Shown here piece after piece: positions 4,768 to 10,362 of a stretch of 10,362 nt of DNA. Origin of the DNA: Mesorhizobium sp. (GTDB lineage Bacteria; Pseudomonadota; Alphaproteobacteria; Rhizobiales; Rhizobiaceae); NCBI GenBank assembly GCA_030698645.1, contig JAUYMV010000518.1:1-10362 (forward strand). The letters run 5' to 3'. The translations under genes and the position numbers were made by a program. How positions within the stretch are numbered: position 1 is the stretch's first letter; each line of letters begins with the position of its first letter. The notes beneath the pieces are model-generated. The model was given only the letters and a program-made list of their open reading frames with translations, did not search any database and had not been told where the DNA came from.

Positions 4768-6864
4768 ATGACGAAAACCGGTTTTCCCAAGCTAACGCCG
4801 CCCGCGACGCAAGCAAGACCGCTGCGGGACATCCATCACGGCATCGCCCGCACCGACGAATATGCCTGGCTGCGCGCCGACAACTGGCAGGAGGTGTTCA
4901 AGGATCCCGCCGTGCTCGACCCGGCGATCCGCGCCCATCTCGAGGCCGAGAACGCCTATCAGGCGGCGCTGATGAAAGACACCGCGGACCTGCGCAAGAC
5001 GCTGTTCGCCGAGATGAAGGGGCGCATCAAGGAGGACGACTCCTCGGTACCGGTCAAGGACGGACCCTTCGCCTACGGATCGTCCTACAAGAAGGGCGGC
5101 GAGCAGCCGCGCTTCTTTCGCACGCCGCGCGACGGCGGGCCCCAGGACATCTATTTCGACGGCGATCTCGAGGCCGGCGACGCGCCCTATTTCCGCCTCG
5201 GCGGCGTCGATCACTCCAACGACCACCGCAAGCTGCTCTGGGGCGTCGACGACAAGGGTTCCGAGTTCTACACGCTGCGCGTGCGCGATCTCGACACGAG
5301 GGCCGATCTCGACGACCGCGTGCCCGACACCGGCGGCGGCGGCGTCTGGGACGCCGCTGGCAACGGCTTCTTCTACACCCGCCTCGATGCCGGCCACCGG
5401 CCCTCGAAGCTGTTCTACCACCGGGTCGGAACCGACGCGGCGGACGACCGGCTGGTCTACGAGGAAACCGACGCCGGCCTTTTCATGGGCGTCGGCGGCA
5501 CGCGCAACAACGACTGGATCTTCGTCGTCGTCAACGACCACGAGACGACGGAATACCGCGTCCTTCCGGCCGGCGATCCCTTCGCCGCGCCACGCATCGT
5601 GGCCGCGCGAGAGGCGGGACTCCAGTACGAAATCGAGGAAGGCGGCGACGAGTTCTTCATCCTGACCAACGCCGACGGCGCCAGGGATTTCAAGATCATG
5701 ACCGTGCCGGCGGCCCATCCGGAGCGCGCCAACTGGCGCGAACTCGTGCCGCACGAGCCGGGCCGGCTGATCCTCAACGTGATGGGCTTCCGTCATCACA
5801 TGGTACGGCTGGAGCGCAAGGACGGCCTGCCGCGCATCGTCATCCACGAGCGCGCCACCGGCGCCGAACACATGATCGCCTTCGACGAGGAGGCCTTTTC
5901 GCTCGGCCTGAATGGCGCCGCCGAATACGACACGACGGTCATCCGCTTCTCCTATTCCTCGATGACGACGCCCTCGCAGCTCTACGACTACGACATGTCG
6001 ACGCGCGAGCGCACGCTCCTGAAGACGCAGGAGGTTCCCTCCGGCCACGATCCGGAGCATTACGTCACCCGCCGCGTCATGGCGCCCGCGCAAGACGGCG
6101 AACTGGTGCCGGTCTCGCTGCTCTACCACCGCGACACCGCGCTCGACGGCTCGGCGCCGATGCTGCTCTACGGCTACGGCTCCTACGGCATCTCGATTCC
6201 CGCCGCCTTCAACACCAACTGCCTGTCGCTCGTCGATCGCGGCTTCGTCTACGCCATCGCGCATATCCGCGGCGGCAAGGACAAGGGCTATGGCTGGTAC
6301 GACGACGGCAAGCGCGACAGGAAGCTCAACACCTTCACCGATTTCATCGCCGCCGCGCGCCATCTCGTCGCCGAAAAATTCACCCGCCACGACCGCATCG
6401 TCGCGCAGGGCGGCTCGGCCGGCGGCATGCTGATGGGCGCCGTCGCCAACATGGCGCCCGACGCCTTCGGCGCCATCGTCGCCGAGGTCCCCTTCGTCGA
6501 CGTGCTCACCACCATGCTCGACGCCAGCCTGCCGCTGACCCCGCCGGAATGGCCCGAATGGGGCAATCCGATCGTCTCGGAGGCGGATTACCGGATGATC
6601 GCGTCCTACTCGCCCTACGACAATGTCGGCGCGCACGCCTATCCGCCGATCCTCGCCGTCGCCGGCCTGACCGATCCGCGCGTCACCTACTGGGAGCCGG
6701 CCAAATGGGTCGCGCGGCTGCGCGAGCGCAAGGCCGGCGACAACCCGGTGCTGTTCCGCATCAACATGGAGGCCGGCCACGCCGGCGCGTCCGGCCGTTT
6801 CTCCAGGCTCGATGAAATCGCCTACACCACCGCTTTCGCGCTGAAGGTCGCGGGCAAGGCGTGA
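4768..6864 (+). CDS. ptrB: Oligopeptidase B (S9A serine peptidase)
   Basis: A 698-aa member of the prolyl oligopeptidase family, most like oligopeptidase B, which cuts short peptides after Arg or Lys in the cytoplasm. The N-terminal part (residues about 10-80: HGIARTDEYAWLR, then MKGRIKEDDSSVPV) leads into a seven-bladed beta-propeller (about 80-410) that keeps folded proteins out. The C-terminal alpha/beta-hydrolase domain carries the triad: S550 in QGGSAGGMLMG, D636 in LTDPRVTYWEPAKWV, and H671 in EAGHAGASGRF. YGYGSYGISIPAAF and VPFVDVLTTMLD followed by EEWGNP-like sequence are close to the bacterial PtrB pattern. Length is normal (E. coli PtrB is about 686 aa). No signal peptide. The ribosome site before ATG 4768 is weak (CGAG). 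It appears monocistronic. The long antisense frame inside it is a codon-bias shadow. Confidence 0.94.
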   Translation: MTKTGFPKLTPPATQARPLRDIHHGIARTDEYAWLRADNWQEVFKDPAVLDPAIRAHLEAENAYQAALMKDTADLRKTLFAEMKGRIKEDDSSVPVKDGPFAYGSSYKKGGEQPRFFRTPRDGGPQDIYFDGDLEAGDAPYFRLGGVDHSNDHRKLLWGVDDKGSEFYTLRVRDLDTRADLDDRVPDTGGGGVWDAAGNGFFYTRLDAGHRPSKLFYHRVGTDAADDRLVYEETDAGLFMGVGGTRNNDWIFVVVNDHETTEYRVLPAGDPFAAPRIVAAREAGLQYEIEEGGDEFFILTNADGARDFKIMTVPAAHPERANWRELVPHEPGRLILNVMGFRHHMVRLERKDGLPRIVIHERATGAEHMIAFDEEAFSLGLNGAAEYDTTVIRFSYSSMTTPSQLYDYDMSTRERTLLKTQEVPSGHDPEHYVTRRVMAPAQDGELVPVSLLYHRDTALDGSAPMLLYGYGSYGISIPAAFNTNCLSLVDRGFVYAIAHIRGGKDKGYGWYDDGKRDRKLNTFTDFIAAARHLVAEKFTRHDRIVAQGGSAGGMLMGAVANMAPDAFGAIVAEVPFVDVLTTMLDASLPLTPPEWPEWGNPIVSEADYRMIASYSPYDNVGAHAYPPILAVAGLTDPRVTYWEPAKWVARLRERKAGDNPVLFRINMEAGHAGASGRFSRLDEIAYTTAFALKVAGKA

Positions 6865-6964
6865 TAGGATGCGGCATTCGTAACGGCGGCGGAACGACTA
6901 GCGCCCGCTTTCGTTTGATGTAACGTGAAGCGCGGCGACATCCGCCGCCAATGGAGAACCACTG
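6865..6964. other. Short spacer with an inverted repeat
   Basis: This 100-bp gap holds GGCGGCGGA (6885-6893) and its reverse complement TCCGCCGCC (6941-6949), which could fold across 47 bases. There is no T-run. No clear promoter for the following small gene is visible. Confidence 0.3.
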
Positions 6965-7132
6965 ATGGCATCGTCCGCTTTGATTAGCATTCTGATCACC
7001 TTCCTCGTGATCATCCTCGTTCTCTATCTCGTCCAGCGCCTGCCGATCGACGGGCGGATGCGCCAGATCGTCCAGATCATCGTCATCATCATCGGCATCA
7101 TCGCGCTCTTGAAATATCTCGCCGTGTTCTAG
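6965..7132 (+). CDS. Small two-helix membrane peptide, Thivi_2564-like
   Basis: A 55-aa gene with ATG 6965 and GGAG (6953-6956) eight bases upstream. The peptide is two hydrophobic helices joined by a short charged loop: LISILITFLVIILVLYLV (about 6-23), then QRLPIDGRMRQ (24-34), then IVQIIVIIIGIIALLKYL (35-52). The loop with LPIDGRMRQ followed by an Ile/Val-rich helix matches, from memory, the Thivi_2564 family of small bacterial membrane proteins of unknown function. It sits in the inner membrane, probably as a hairpin. A strong intrinsic terminator follows 24 bp after its stop, indicating a separate short transcript. Confidence 0.8.
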   Translation: MASSALISILITFLVIILVLYLVQRLPIDGRMRQIVQIIVIIIGIIALLKYLAVF

Positions 7133-7155
7133 GCGCGCTACGAGGCCGACCGTTC

Positions 7156-7186
7156 AAGGGCCTGGCAGCAACGCCGGGCCCTTTTT
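7156..7186 (+). terminator. Rho-independent terminator after the membrane peptide
   Basis: AAGGGCCTGGC and GCCGGGCCCTT form an 11-bp stem with one G-U pair and a 6-base loop (AGCAAC), followed by T5 (7182-7186). Confidence 0.88.
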
Positions 7187-7541
7187 CGCTGCGCGTCGCC
7201 GGGCGACCTGCCGGGCACGCAGCGCCGGAACGCCGACGCCCCGTCGCGCCCATCGGCGGCACGGCCGAAGGCCGCGCCTGAACTCTTCAAGGCTATCGAC
7301 GGCGACTGCGACCGGGTCCCACTGACAGGGTTCCCCACGCCGGCCGTCGCAACAAACTCGGCGTCTTCGTATCGAGCGCACGATCAAAGGCTGGCAGTTC
7401 TACCGATCCGGCGCATCGATGGCTGCGCGGGATCGTGAGGGAGGTGTGCGCGGCTCCGTCCGGCTAATACTATTTCGTCCGACATGTCCGCTAAAAAGGG
7501 AGTATATTCGGCGCGTTTTCATTTCTCCCAGGGAGGCGGAC
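7187..7541. other. Intergenic region, no gene supported
   Basis: About 355 bp between the terminator and the Cys-rich gene. The GC-rich first two thirds has open frames on both strands, but their products are Arg-rich and lack ribosome binding sites. It could be a decayed gene; I recognise no fragment. The last 80 bases become AT-richer and presumably hold the promoter of the next gene. Confidence 0.4.
7479..7508 (+). promoter_or_regulatory. Possible promoter of the Cys-rich gene
   Basis: TATATT at 7503-7508 is a fair -10 box. An 18-bp spacer leads back to CCGACA (7479-7484), a 4-of-6 match to TTGACA. This would start transcription about 30 bases before the ATG. The -35 is weak. Confidence 0.3.
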
Positions 7542-7862
7542 ATGGTCACGCGGGGAATGGTTACGCTTTTGATATGCACGGCATTCTTCAGTTCGGCTGC
7601 AACAATCCGTTCGGATGCAGGCATGGAAGACCGGCCCAACATCGTTCAGACGGCATATCTTTCGGATAAATCTCTCTTCGGAGACAGGATCGACCGGAAG
7701 ATGTCACCGAGGCAGGACCTGTACCAGACAGTGCAGGAAGTCTGCTGCCCGGGCGGCTATCCGTGGTATCGCCAGTCGACGAATACTTGCTACGGCAGCT
7801 ACGAAGACTGCCACAACAGCAATGGCGGCGGCTGGTCCTGCCGGCAGGTCGACGCCTGCTAG
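7542..7862 (+). CDS. Small secreted cysteine-rich protein, unknown (106 aa)
   Basis: A 106-aa exported protein I do not recognise. ATG 7542 is set by GGGAGG (7531-7536) five bases upstream. Residues 1-27 look like a signal peptide (MVTRGMVTLLICTAFFSSAA), with cleavage probable between about 20 and 27. The first half of the mature part (NIVQTAYLSDKSLFGDRIDRK) is polar. The last 40 residues hold six cysteines, C68, C69, C83, C90, C100 and C106, with Gly, Tyr and Trp between them (CCPGGYPWY, CYGSYEDC, GGGWSC). The final residue is Cys. Six cysteines suggest three disulfides and a compact extracytoplasmic knot. Function, partner and target are unknown; it stands alone with no export, immunity or maturation genes beside it. 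Confidence 0.75.
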   Translation: MVTRGMVTLLICTAFFSSAATIRSDAGMEDRPNIVQTAYLSDKSLFGDRIDRKMSPRQDLYQTVQEVCCPGGYPWYRQSTNTCYGSYEDCHNSNGGGWSCRQVDAC

Positions 7863-8126
7863 GGACGGCAGTCGCCCGGCCGTGAGCGCCGCTCACGGCC
7901 ATCGAATTGCGCCATGCAGTCAGCCCCACATGGGCGCCCGGATGGCTCCAGTGCCGCGGGAAAACGACACAGGTCGCGCGATAGCACCTGCGGCGCATCT
8001 TGCTGTGGCCGGGCGGCGCGCTCGGTGGCGGGCGTGATGTCGCCATGACCCCGGCCGCTGTCCTCGACATCGCTGCCCCTCGTTTCATCACCGCCTGCAC
8101 CGACCCTCTTGACTTCATCGTCATTC
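7863..8126. other. Intergenic region before the TetR gene
   Basis: Roughly 265 bp with a strong hairpin near its left end and no well-supported gene. One plus-strand frame (ATG 8045, 33 codons, MTPAAVLDIAAPRF...) ends at TGA 8144-8146 and overlaps the regulator's ATG as TGATG, so a translated leader is conceivable, but it lacks a ribosome binding site. The 13-mer GCCTGCACCGACC at 8093-8105 is repeated inside the regulator gene at 8152-8164. Confidence 0.4.
7878..7900 (+). terminator. Terminator-like hairpin after the Cys-rich gene
   Basis: GGCCGTGAGC and GCTCACGGCC form a perfect 10-bp stem with a 3-base loop, 15 bases after the stop codon. No T-run follows (ATCGAATT), so it may need other factors or act in RNA stability. 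Confidence 0.5.
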
Positions 8127-8142
8127 TCAATCAATTGATTGA
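8127..8142. promoter_or_regulatory. Candidate TetR operator, perfect 16-bp palindrome
   Basis: TCAATCAATTGATTGA is its own reverse complement and ends three bases before the regulator's ATG (8146). TTGACT at 8109-8114 could be a -35 box, which would place the -10 region inside the palindrome. TetR-family repressors usually bind palindromes of this size next to their own gene, so this is the best candidate for autorepression of the tetR-MFS operon. Confidence 0.6.
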
Positions 8143-8145
8143 TTG

Positions 8146-8775
8146 ATGATTGCCTGCACCGACCACAACACCCCCACCGGCGACCGCCGCCGCGCCGCGA
8201 TCGCCGCGGCAGCGCGCGCGCTGATCGCCGAGCGCGGCTTCGAGGGCCTGCGCACGCGCGACATTGCCGCGCGCGCCGGCATCAACGTCGCCACGATGCA
8301 CTATCACGTGCCCTCCAAGGAGGCGCTCGTCGCGCTCGTCGCCCAGTCGCTGCGCGACGATTTCATCGCCCAGCACAATGCAAGGCCGCGCGCCGGGCTC
8401 TCGGCCGGCGAGATCCTGCGGCTCGAGATCGCCGATTTCCGCGAGACGCGCGAACACAATATCGACCTCTTCCGCGTCATGGCCGAAATGATGGAGAAGG
8501 CGCGCCGCGATGAGAACATCGCCGCCGCCATGCGCCCGATGCAGGGCTTCTGGCACCGCCAGATCGTCGACATCCTGGCGCGCGGCGTCGCCGAGGGCGA
8601 TTTTCGCGCCGATCTCGACCCGCAGGCCGGCGCGACGATCTTCCTCGGCGCGCTGATCGGCACCATGCGCCATCCCGACCCGACTTCCGCCCATTTCGAC
8701 CGCGTCGCCGCCGAGATCGCGCGCGCCTTCGGTCTTGGTCCCTCCCAACCCGCCCTCCCCGTTGCGAAAGCCTGA
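8146..8775 (+). CDS. TetR/AcrR family transcriptional regulator
   Basis: A 209-aa one-component repressor. Residues 14-62 form the TetR DNA-binding domain: RRRAAIAAAARALIAERGFEG, then the helix-turn-helix LRTRDIAARAGINVATMHYHVPSKEALV. The YHVPSKEAL in place of the more common YHFGSKEAL is typical of the family. The C-terminal half (about 75-195) is the all-helical ligand and dimer domain (RDENIAAAMRPMQGFWHRQIVDILARGVAEGDFRADLDP); its ligand cannot be read from sequence. There is no Shine-Dalgarno sequence before ATG 8146 (or the TTG at 8143), and the putative promoter is so close that the mRNA may be nearly leaderless. The gene is followed after 3 bases by the MFS exporter, so the two form an operon, most likely repressed by this protein and relieved by an exported compound. 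Confidence 0.92.
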   Translation: MIACTDHNTPTGDRRRAAIAAAARALIAERGFEGLRTRDIAARAGINVATMHYHVPSKEALVALVAQSLRDDFIAQHNARPRAGLSAGEILRLEIADFRETREHNIDLFRVMAEMMEKARRDENIAAAMRPMQGFWHRQIVDILARGVAEGDFRADLDPQAGATIFLGALIGTMRHPDPTSAHFDRVAAEIARAFGLGPSQPALPVAKA

Positions 8776-8778
8776 TTC

Positions 8779-10272
8779 ATGTCCGAACCCGCCCGGTCCC
8801 CCGACCACGAATTCCATCCCGAGCGCTGGATCGCGCTCGCCGCGCTGCTCTTCGCCGGCTTCATGAACCTGATCGACGTCACCATCGTCAACGTCGCGCT
8901 GCCCAGCCTGCAGGCCAATCTCGGCGCCACCTCGACCCAGATCGAGTGGGTCGTCGCCGCCTATATCCTCGCCTTCGCGCTCGGCCTGCTGCCGTTCGGC
9001 CGGCTCGGCGACCGCGTCGGCCGCAAGCGCATCTTCCTGCTCGGCGTCGCCGGCTTCACGCTGTTCTCGGCGCTCTGCGGCCTGGCGCCCACCATCGGCA
9101 CGCTGATCGTCGCTCGCGTCCTGCAGGGCCTTGCCGGCGCGATGATGATGCCGCAGGTGCTGGCCATCGTGCAGGTCGCCTTCCCGCCCAACGAGCGCGG
9201 CCTCGCCTTCTCGCTGTTCGGCCTCACCGCCGGCCTCGCCTCGGTGACCGGTCCGCTTGCCGGCGGCCTGCTCATCGAGGCCGACCTCGGCGGGCTCGAC
9301 TGGCGGCCGATCTTCCTCGTCAACATCCCGATCGGCATCGCCGTCATCCTCGGCGGCCGCCGTTACGTTCCGGCGCTTGCCGGCAATCCGGCGCTGCGCA
9401 ACGACTGGGGCGGCATGCTGATCGCCGCCGTCTCGATCTTCCTGCTCGTCTTCCCGCTGATCGAGGGGCGCACCTATGGCTGGCCGCTCTGGGCTTTCGC
9501 CTCGATCGCCGCCTCGGCGGCCGGCTTCGCCGCGTTCTATGTCTACGAGGCGAGCCGCGCGCGCCGGGGCCTGAGCGAGATCCTGCCCGTCGCCCTGCTT
9601 CGCAACGGCAATTTCGTCGTCGGCGTGCTGCTCACCACCATCTTCTTTTCCGGCGTCGCCGGCTTCTTCATGGTGCTTGCGGTCTTCCTGCAGAGCGGCT
9701 TCGGCTTCACCCCGCTGGAGTCCGGCCTGACCACCGTCCCCTTTCCGCTCGGCGTGCTGATCGCCTCGGTGCTGTCCGGCCGGGCCAATGGCCGCTGGCC
9801 GAAGCAGCGCCTGGTGCTCGGCTCGCTCGTCCTCGTCGCCGGCATGCTGGCGCTGCAGGTCGTCGTCAGCGGCGTGCACGACGAGGTCGACCACTGGCTG
9901 TTCGTGGCGCCGCTGCTCGCCTGCGGCTTCGGTATGGGCGTCGGCATCTCGTCGCTGTTCCAGACGGTGCTGGCCGGCGTGCCCGCGCGCGATGCCGGGT
10001 CCGGCTCCGGCGCGCTGCAATCCTTCCAGCAGATCGGAGCCGGCGTCGGCGTCGCGCTCTGCGGCCAGATCTTCTTTTCGACCGTCGCCACGGAGCTCGC
10101 CGGCGGAGCGGCCCAGCACCCCTCCTTCGTGGCCGGCATGCAGAACGCCCTGATCTACGAAGCCGCCGCCTTCCTCCTGGCGGCCCTGCTCGTGGTCTTC
10201 CTCAAGGCGCCGCCATCCTTCGCGGCACAATCCGGCGCGCGGCCGCCGCACGCCGCGCCGGTCGAGGTCTGA
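8779..10272 (+). CDS. MFS efflux transporter, DHA2 (EmrB/QacA) type
   Basis: A 497-aa inner-membrane drug:proton antiporter of the 14-helix DHA2 family. Visible signatures are motif D1 (LIDVTIVNVALP, with D33 in the first helix), motif A in the loop after helix 2 (GRLGDRVGRKRIF, 74-86), motif B (RVLQGLAGA, R113), the antiporter motif C region (GLTAGLASVTGPLAGGLL, about 148-165), and WRPIFLVNIPIG (175-186), which is common in EmrB/QacA-like proteins. About 14 hydrophobic stretches can be counted. Length is normal. Substrate is unknown; the paired TetR implies induction by a toxic small molecule. It is the second gene of an operon with only three bases after the regulator's stop, and its ribosome site is weak (GAAAGCC), suggesting translational coupling. 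No membrane-fusion (EmrA-like) partner lies downstream. Confidence 0.93.
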   Translation: MSEPARSPDHEFHPERWIALAALLFAGFMNLIDVTIVNVALPSLQANLGATSTQIEWVVAAYILAFALGLLPFGRLGDRVGRKRIFLLGVAGFTLFSALCGLAPTIGTLIVARVLQGLAGAMMMPQVLAIVQVAFPPNERGLAFSLFGLTAGLASVTGPLAGGLLIEADLGGLDWRPIFLVNIPIGIAVILGGRRYVPALAGNPALRNDWGGMLIAAVSIFLLVFPLIEGRTYGWPLWAFASIAASAAGFAAFYVYEASRARRGLSEILPVALLRNGNFVVGVLLTTIFFSGVAGFFMVLAVFLQSGFGFTPLESGLTTVPFPLGVLIASVLSGRANGRWPKQRLVLGSLVLVAGMLALQVVVSGVHDEVDHWLFVAPLLACGFGMGVGISSLFQTVLAGVPARDAGSGSGALQSFQQIGAGVGVALCGQIFFSTVATELAGGAAQHPSFVAGMQNALIYEAAAFLLAALLVVFLKAPPSFAAQSGARPPHAAPVEV

Positions 10273-10289
10273 CAGACGCACCCGGCGCG

Positions 10290-10362
10290 CTACTTCTTCG
10301 CCGGATAGCCGTTCGGCCGCGGCGGCACGGCCTTGAGATAGGCGGCGATGGCCGAGCGGTCC
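10290..10362 (-). CDS. 3' end of a gene, probably cytochrome c (partial)
   Basis: Reading the minus strand from the window edge, 23 codons end at a TAG (10292-10290). The peptide, DRSAIAAYLKAVPPRP then NGYPAKK, matches the C-terminal helix and tail of class I c-type cytochromes and cytochrome c subunits of dehydrogenases, where (D/E)xxAIAAYLKxxPP is common. The heme-binding CxxCH is outside the window. It converges on the MFS gene with 17 bases between the stops. Confidence 0.6.
   Translation of the reverse strand, partial: DRSAIAAYLKAVPPRPNGYPAKK

Noticed and set aside
4792..6780. 662-codon minus-strand open frame across ptrB
   Set aside because: Same codon-bias artefact; the plus strand has the full S9 peptidase with its catalytic triad.
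7588..8130. 180-codon minus-strand frame across the Cys-rich gene
   Set aside because: Arg/Ser/Pro-rich composition, no ribosome binding site; the plus-strand gene has a signal peptide and strong Shine-Dalgarno.
8133..8150. Tandem TTGA/ATTG units as a CRISPR-like or satellite repeat
   Set aside because: Only two to three 4-base units, explained by the palindrome next to the tetR start.
8131..10281. 716-codon minus-strand open frame across tetR and the MFS gene
   Set aside because: It is an antisense shadow caused by GC-rich third positions. The product is a repetitive Gly/Asp/Glu/Arg/His-rich string without domains, while the plus strand encodes two clear families.

Overview
The window looks like chromosomal DNA of an alphaproteobacterium, most likely of the order Hyphomicrobiales (Rhizobiales; Phyllobacteriaceae or Mesorhizobium-like). 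The evidence is the high GC content with strong third-position GC bias, a MucR/Ros-type regulator of the kind typical of that order, and a Thivi_2564-like membrane peptide. No rRNA, tRNA or CRISPR array was seen.

Layout. (1) Positions 176-2251 form an IS1595/ISXO2-type transposon inserted between host sequences. It has imperfect terminal inverted repeats and an 8-bp direct repeat, AATATGTT, on both sides. It carries more than a transposase: after the tnp gene there is a 239-aa protein with a HEPN-type R-N-x3-H motif (+), plus two small minus-strand ORFs of 77 and 61 aa, each preceded by a Shine-Dalgarno sequence. The four genes interlock. The tnp and 77-aa genes overlap by 3 bp at their stop codons; the 77-aa and HEPN-like genes share a CATG so that their start codons overlap; and the 61-aa gene runs tail-to-tail into the HEPN-like gene. 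Each terminal repeat contains the same inward-facing TTGACA-N16-TAGTAT promoter-like module. This compact element is the most unusual part of the window. (2) From 2443 to 3265 there is a small conserved-looking gene of unknown function facing a mucR-like regulator, with a perfect hairpin between them. (3) A gap of about 590 bp (3266-3856) leads to msrB (methionine sulfoxide reductase B). (4) Next comes a secreted SH3-like protein (-), divergent from a complete ptrB (oligopeptidase B, +). (5) A 55-aa membrane peptide follows, ending in a clear intrinsic terminator. (6) A small secreted six-cysteine protein of unknown function lies alone. (7) A TetR regulator and a DHA2-type 14-helix MFS exporter form an operon; a perfect 16-bp palindrome lies directly against the regulator's start. 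(8) The right edge holds the last codons of a minus-strand gene, probably a cytochrome c.

How the genes fit together. Outside the transposon these are ordinary accessory and housekeeping genes. MucR is an H-NS-like global regulator, MsrB repairs oxidised methionine, PtrB trims basic peptides, and TetR/MFS is a self-regulated efflux unit. Inside the transposon, the left-end promoter probably reads tnp and perhaps the HEPN-like gene. The right-end promoter probably reads the 61-aa gene and, if transcription continues, runs antisense across the HEPN-like gene towards the 77-aa gene. What the passenger genes do is unknown; a role in defence, addiction or transposition control is inference only.
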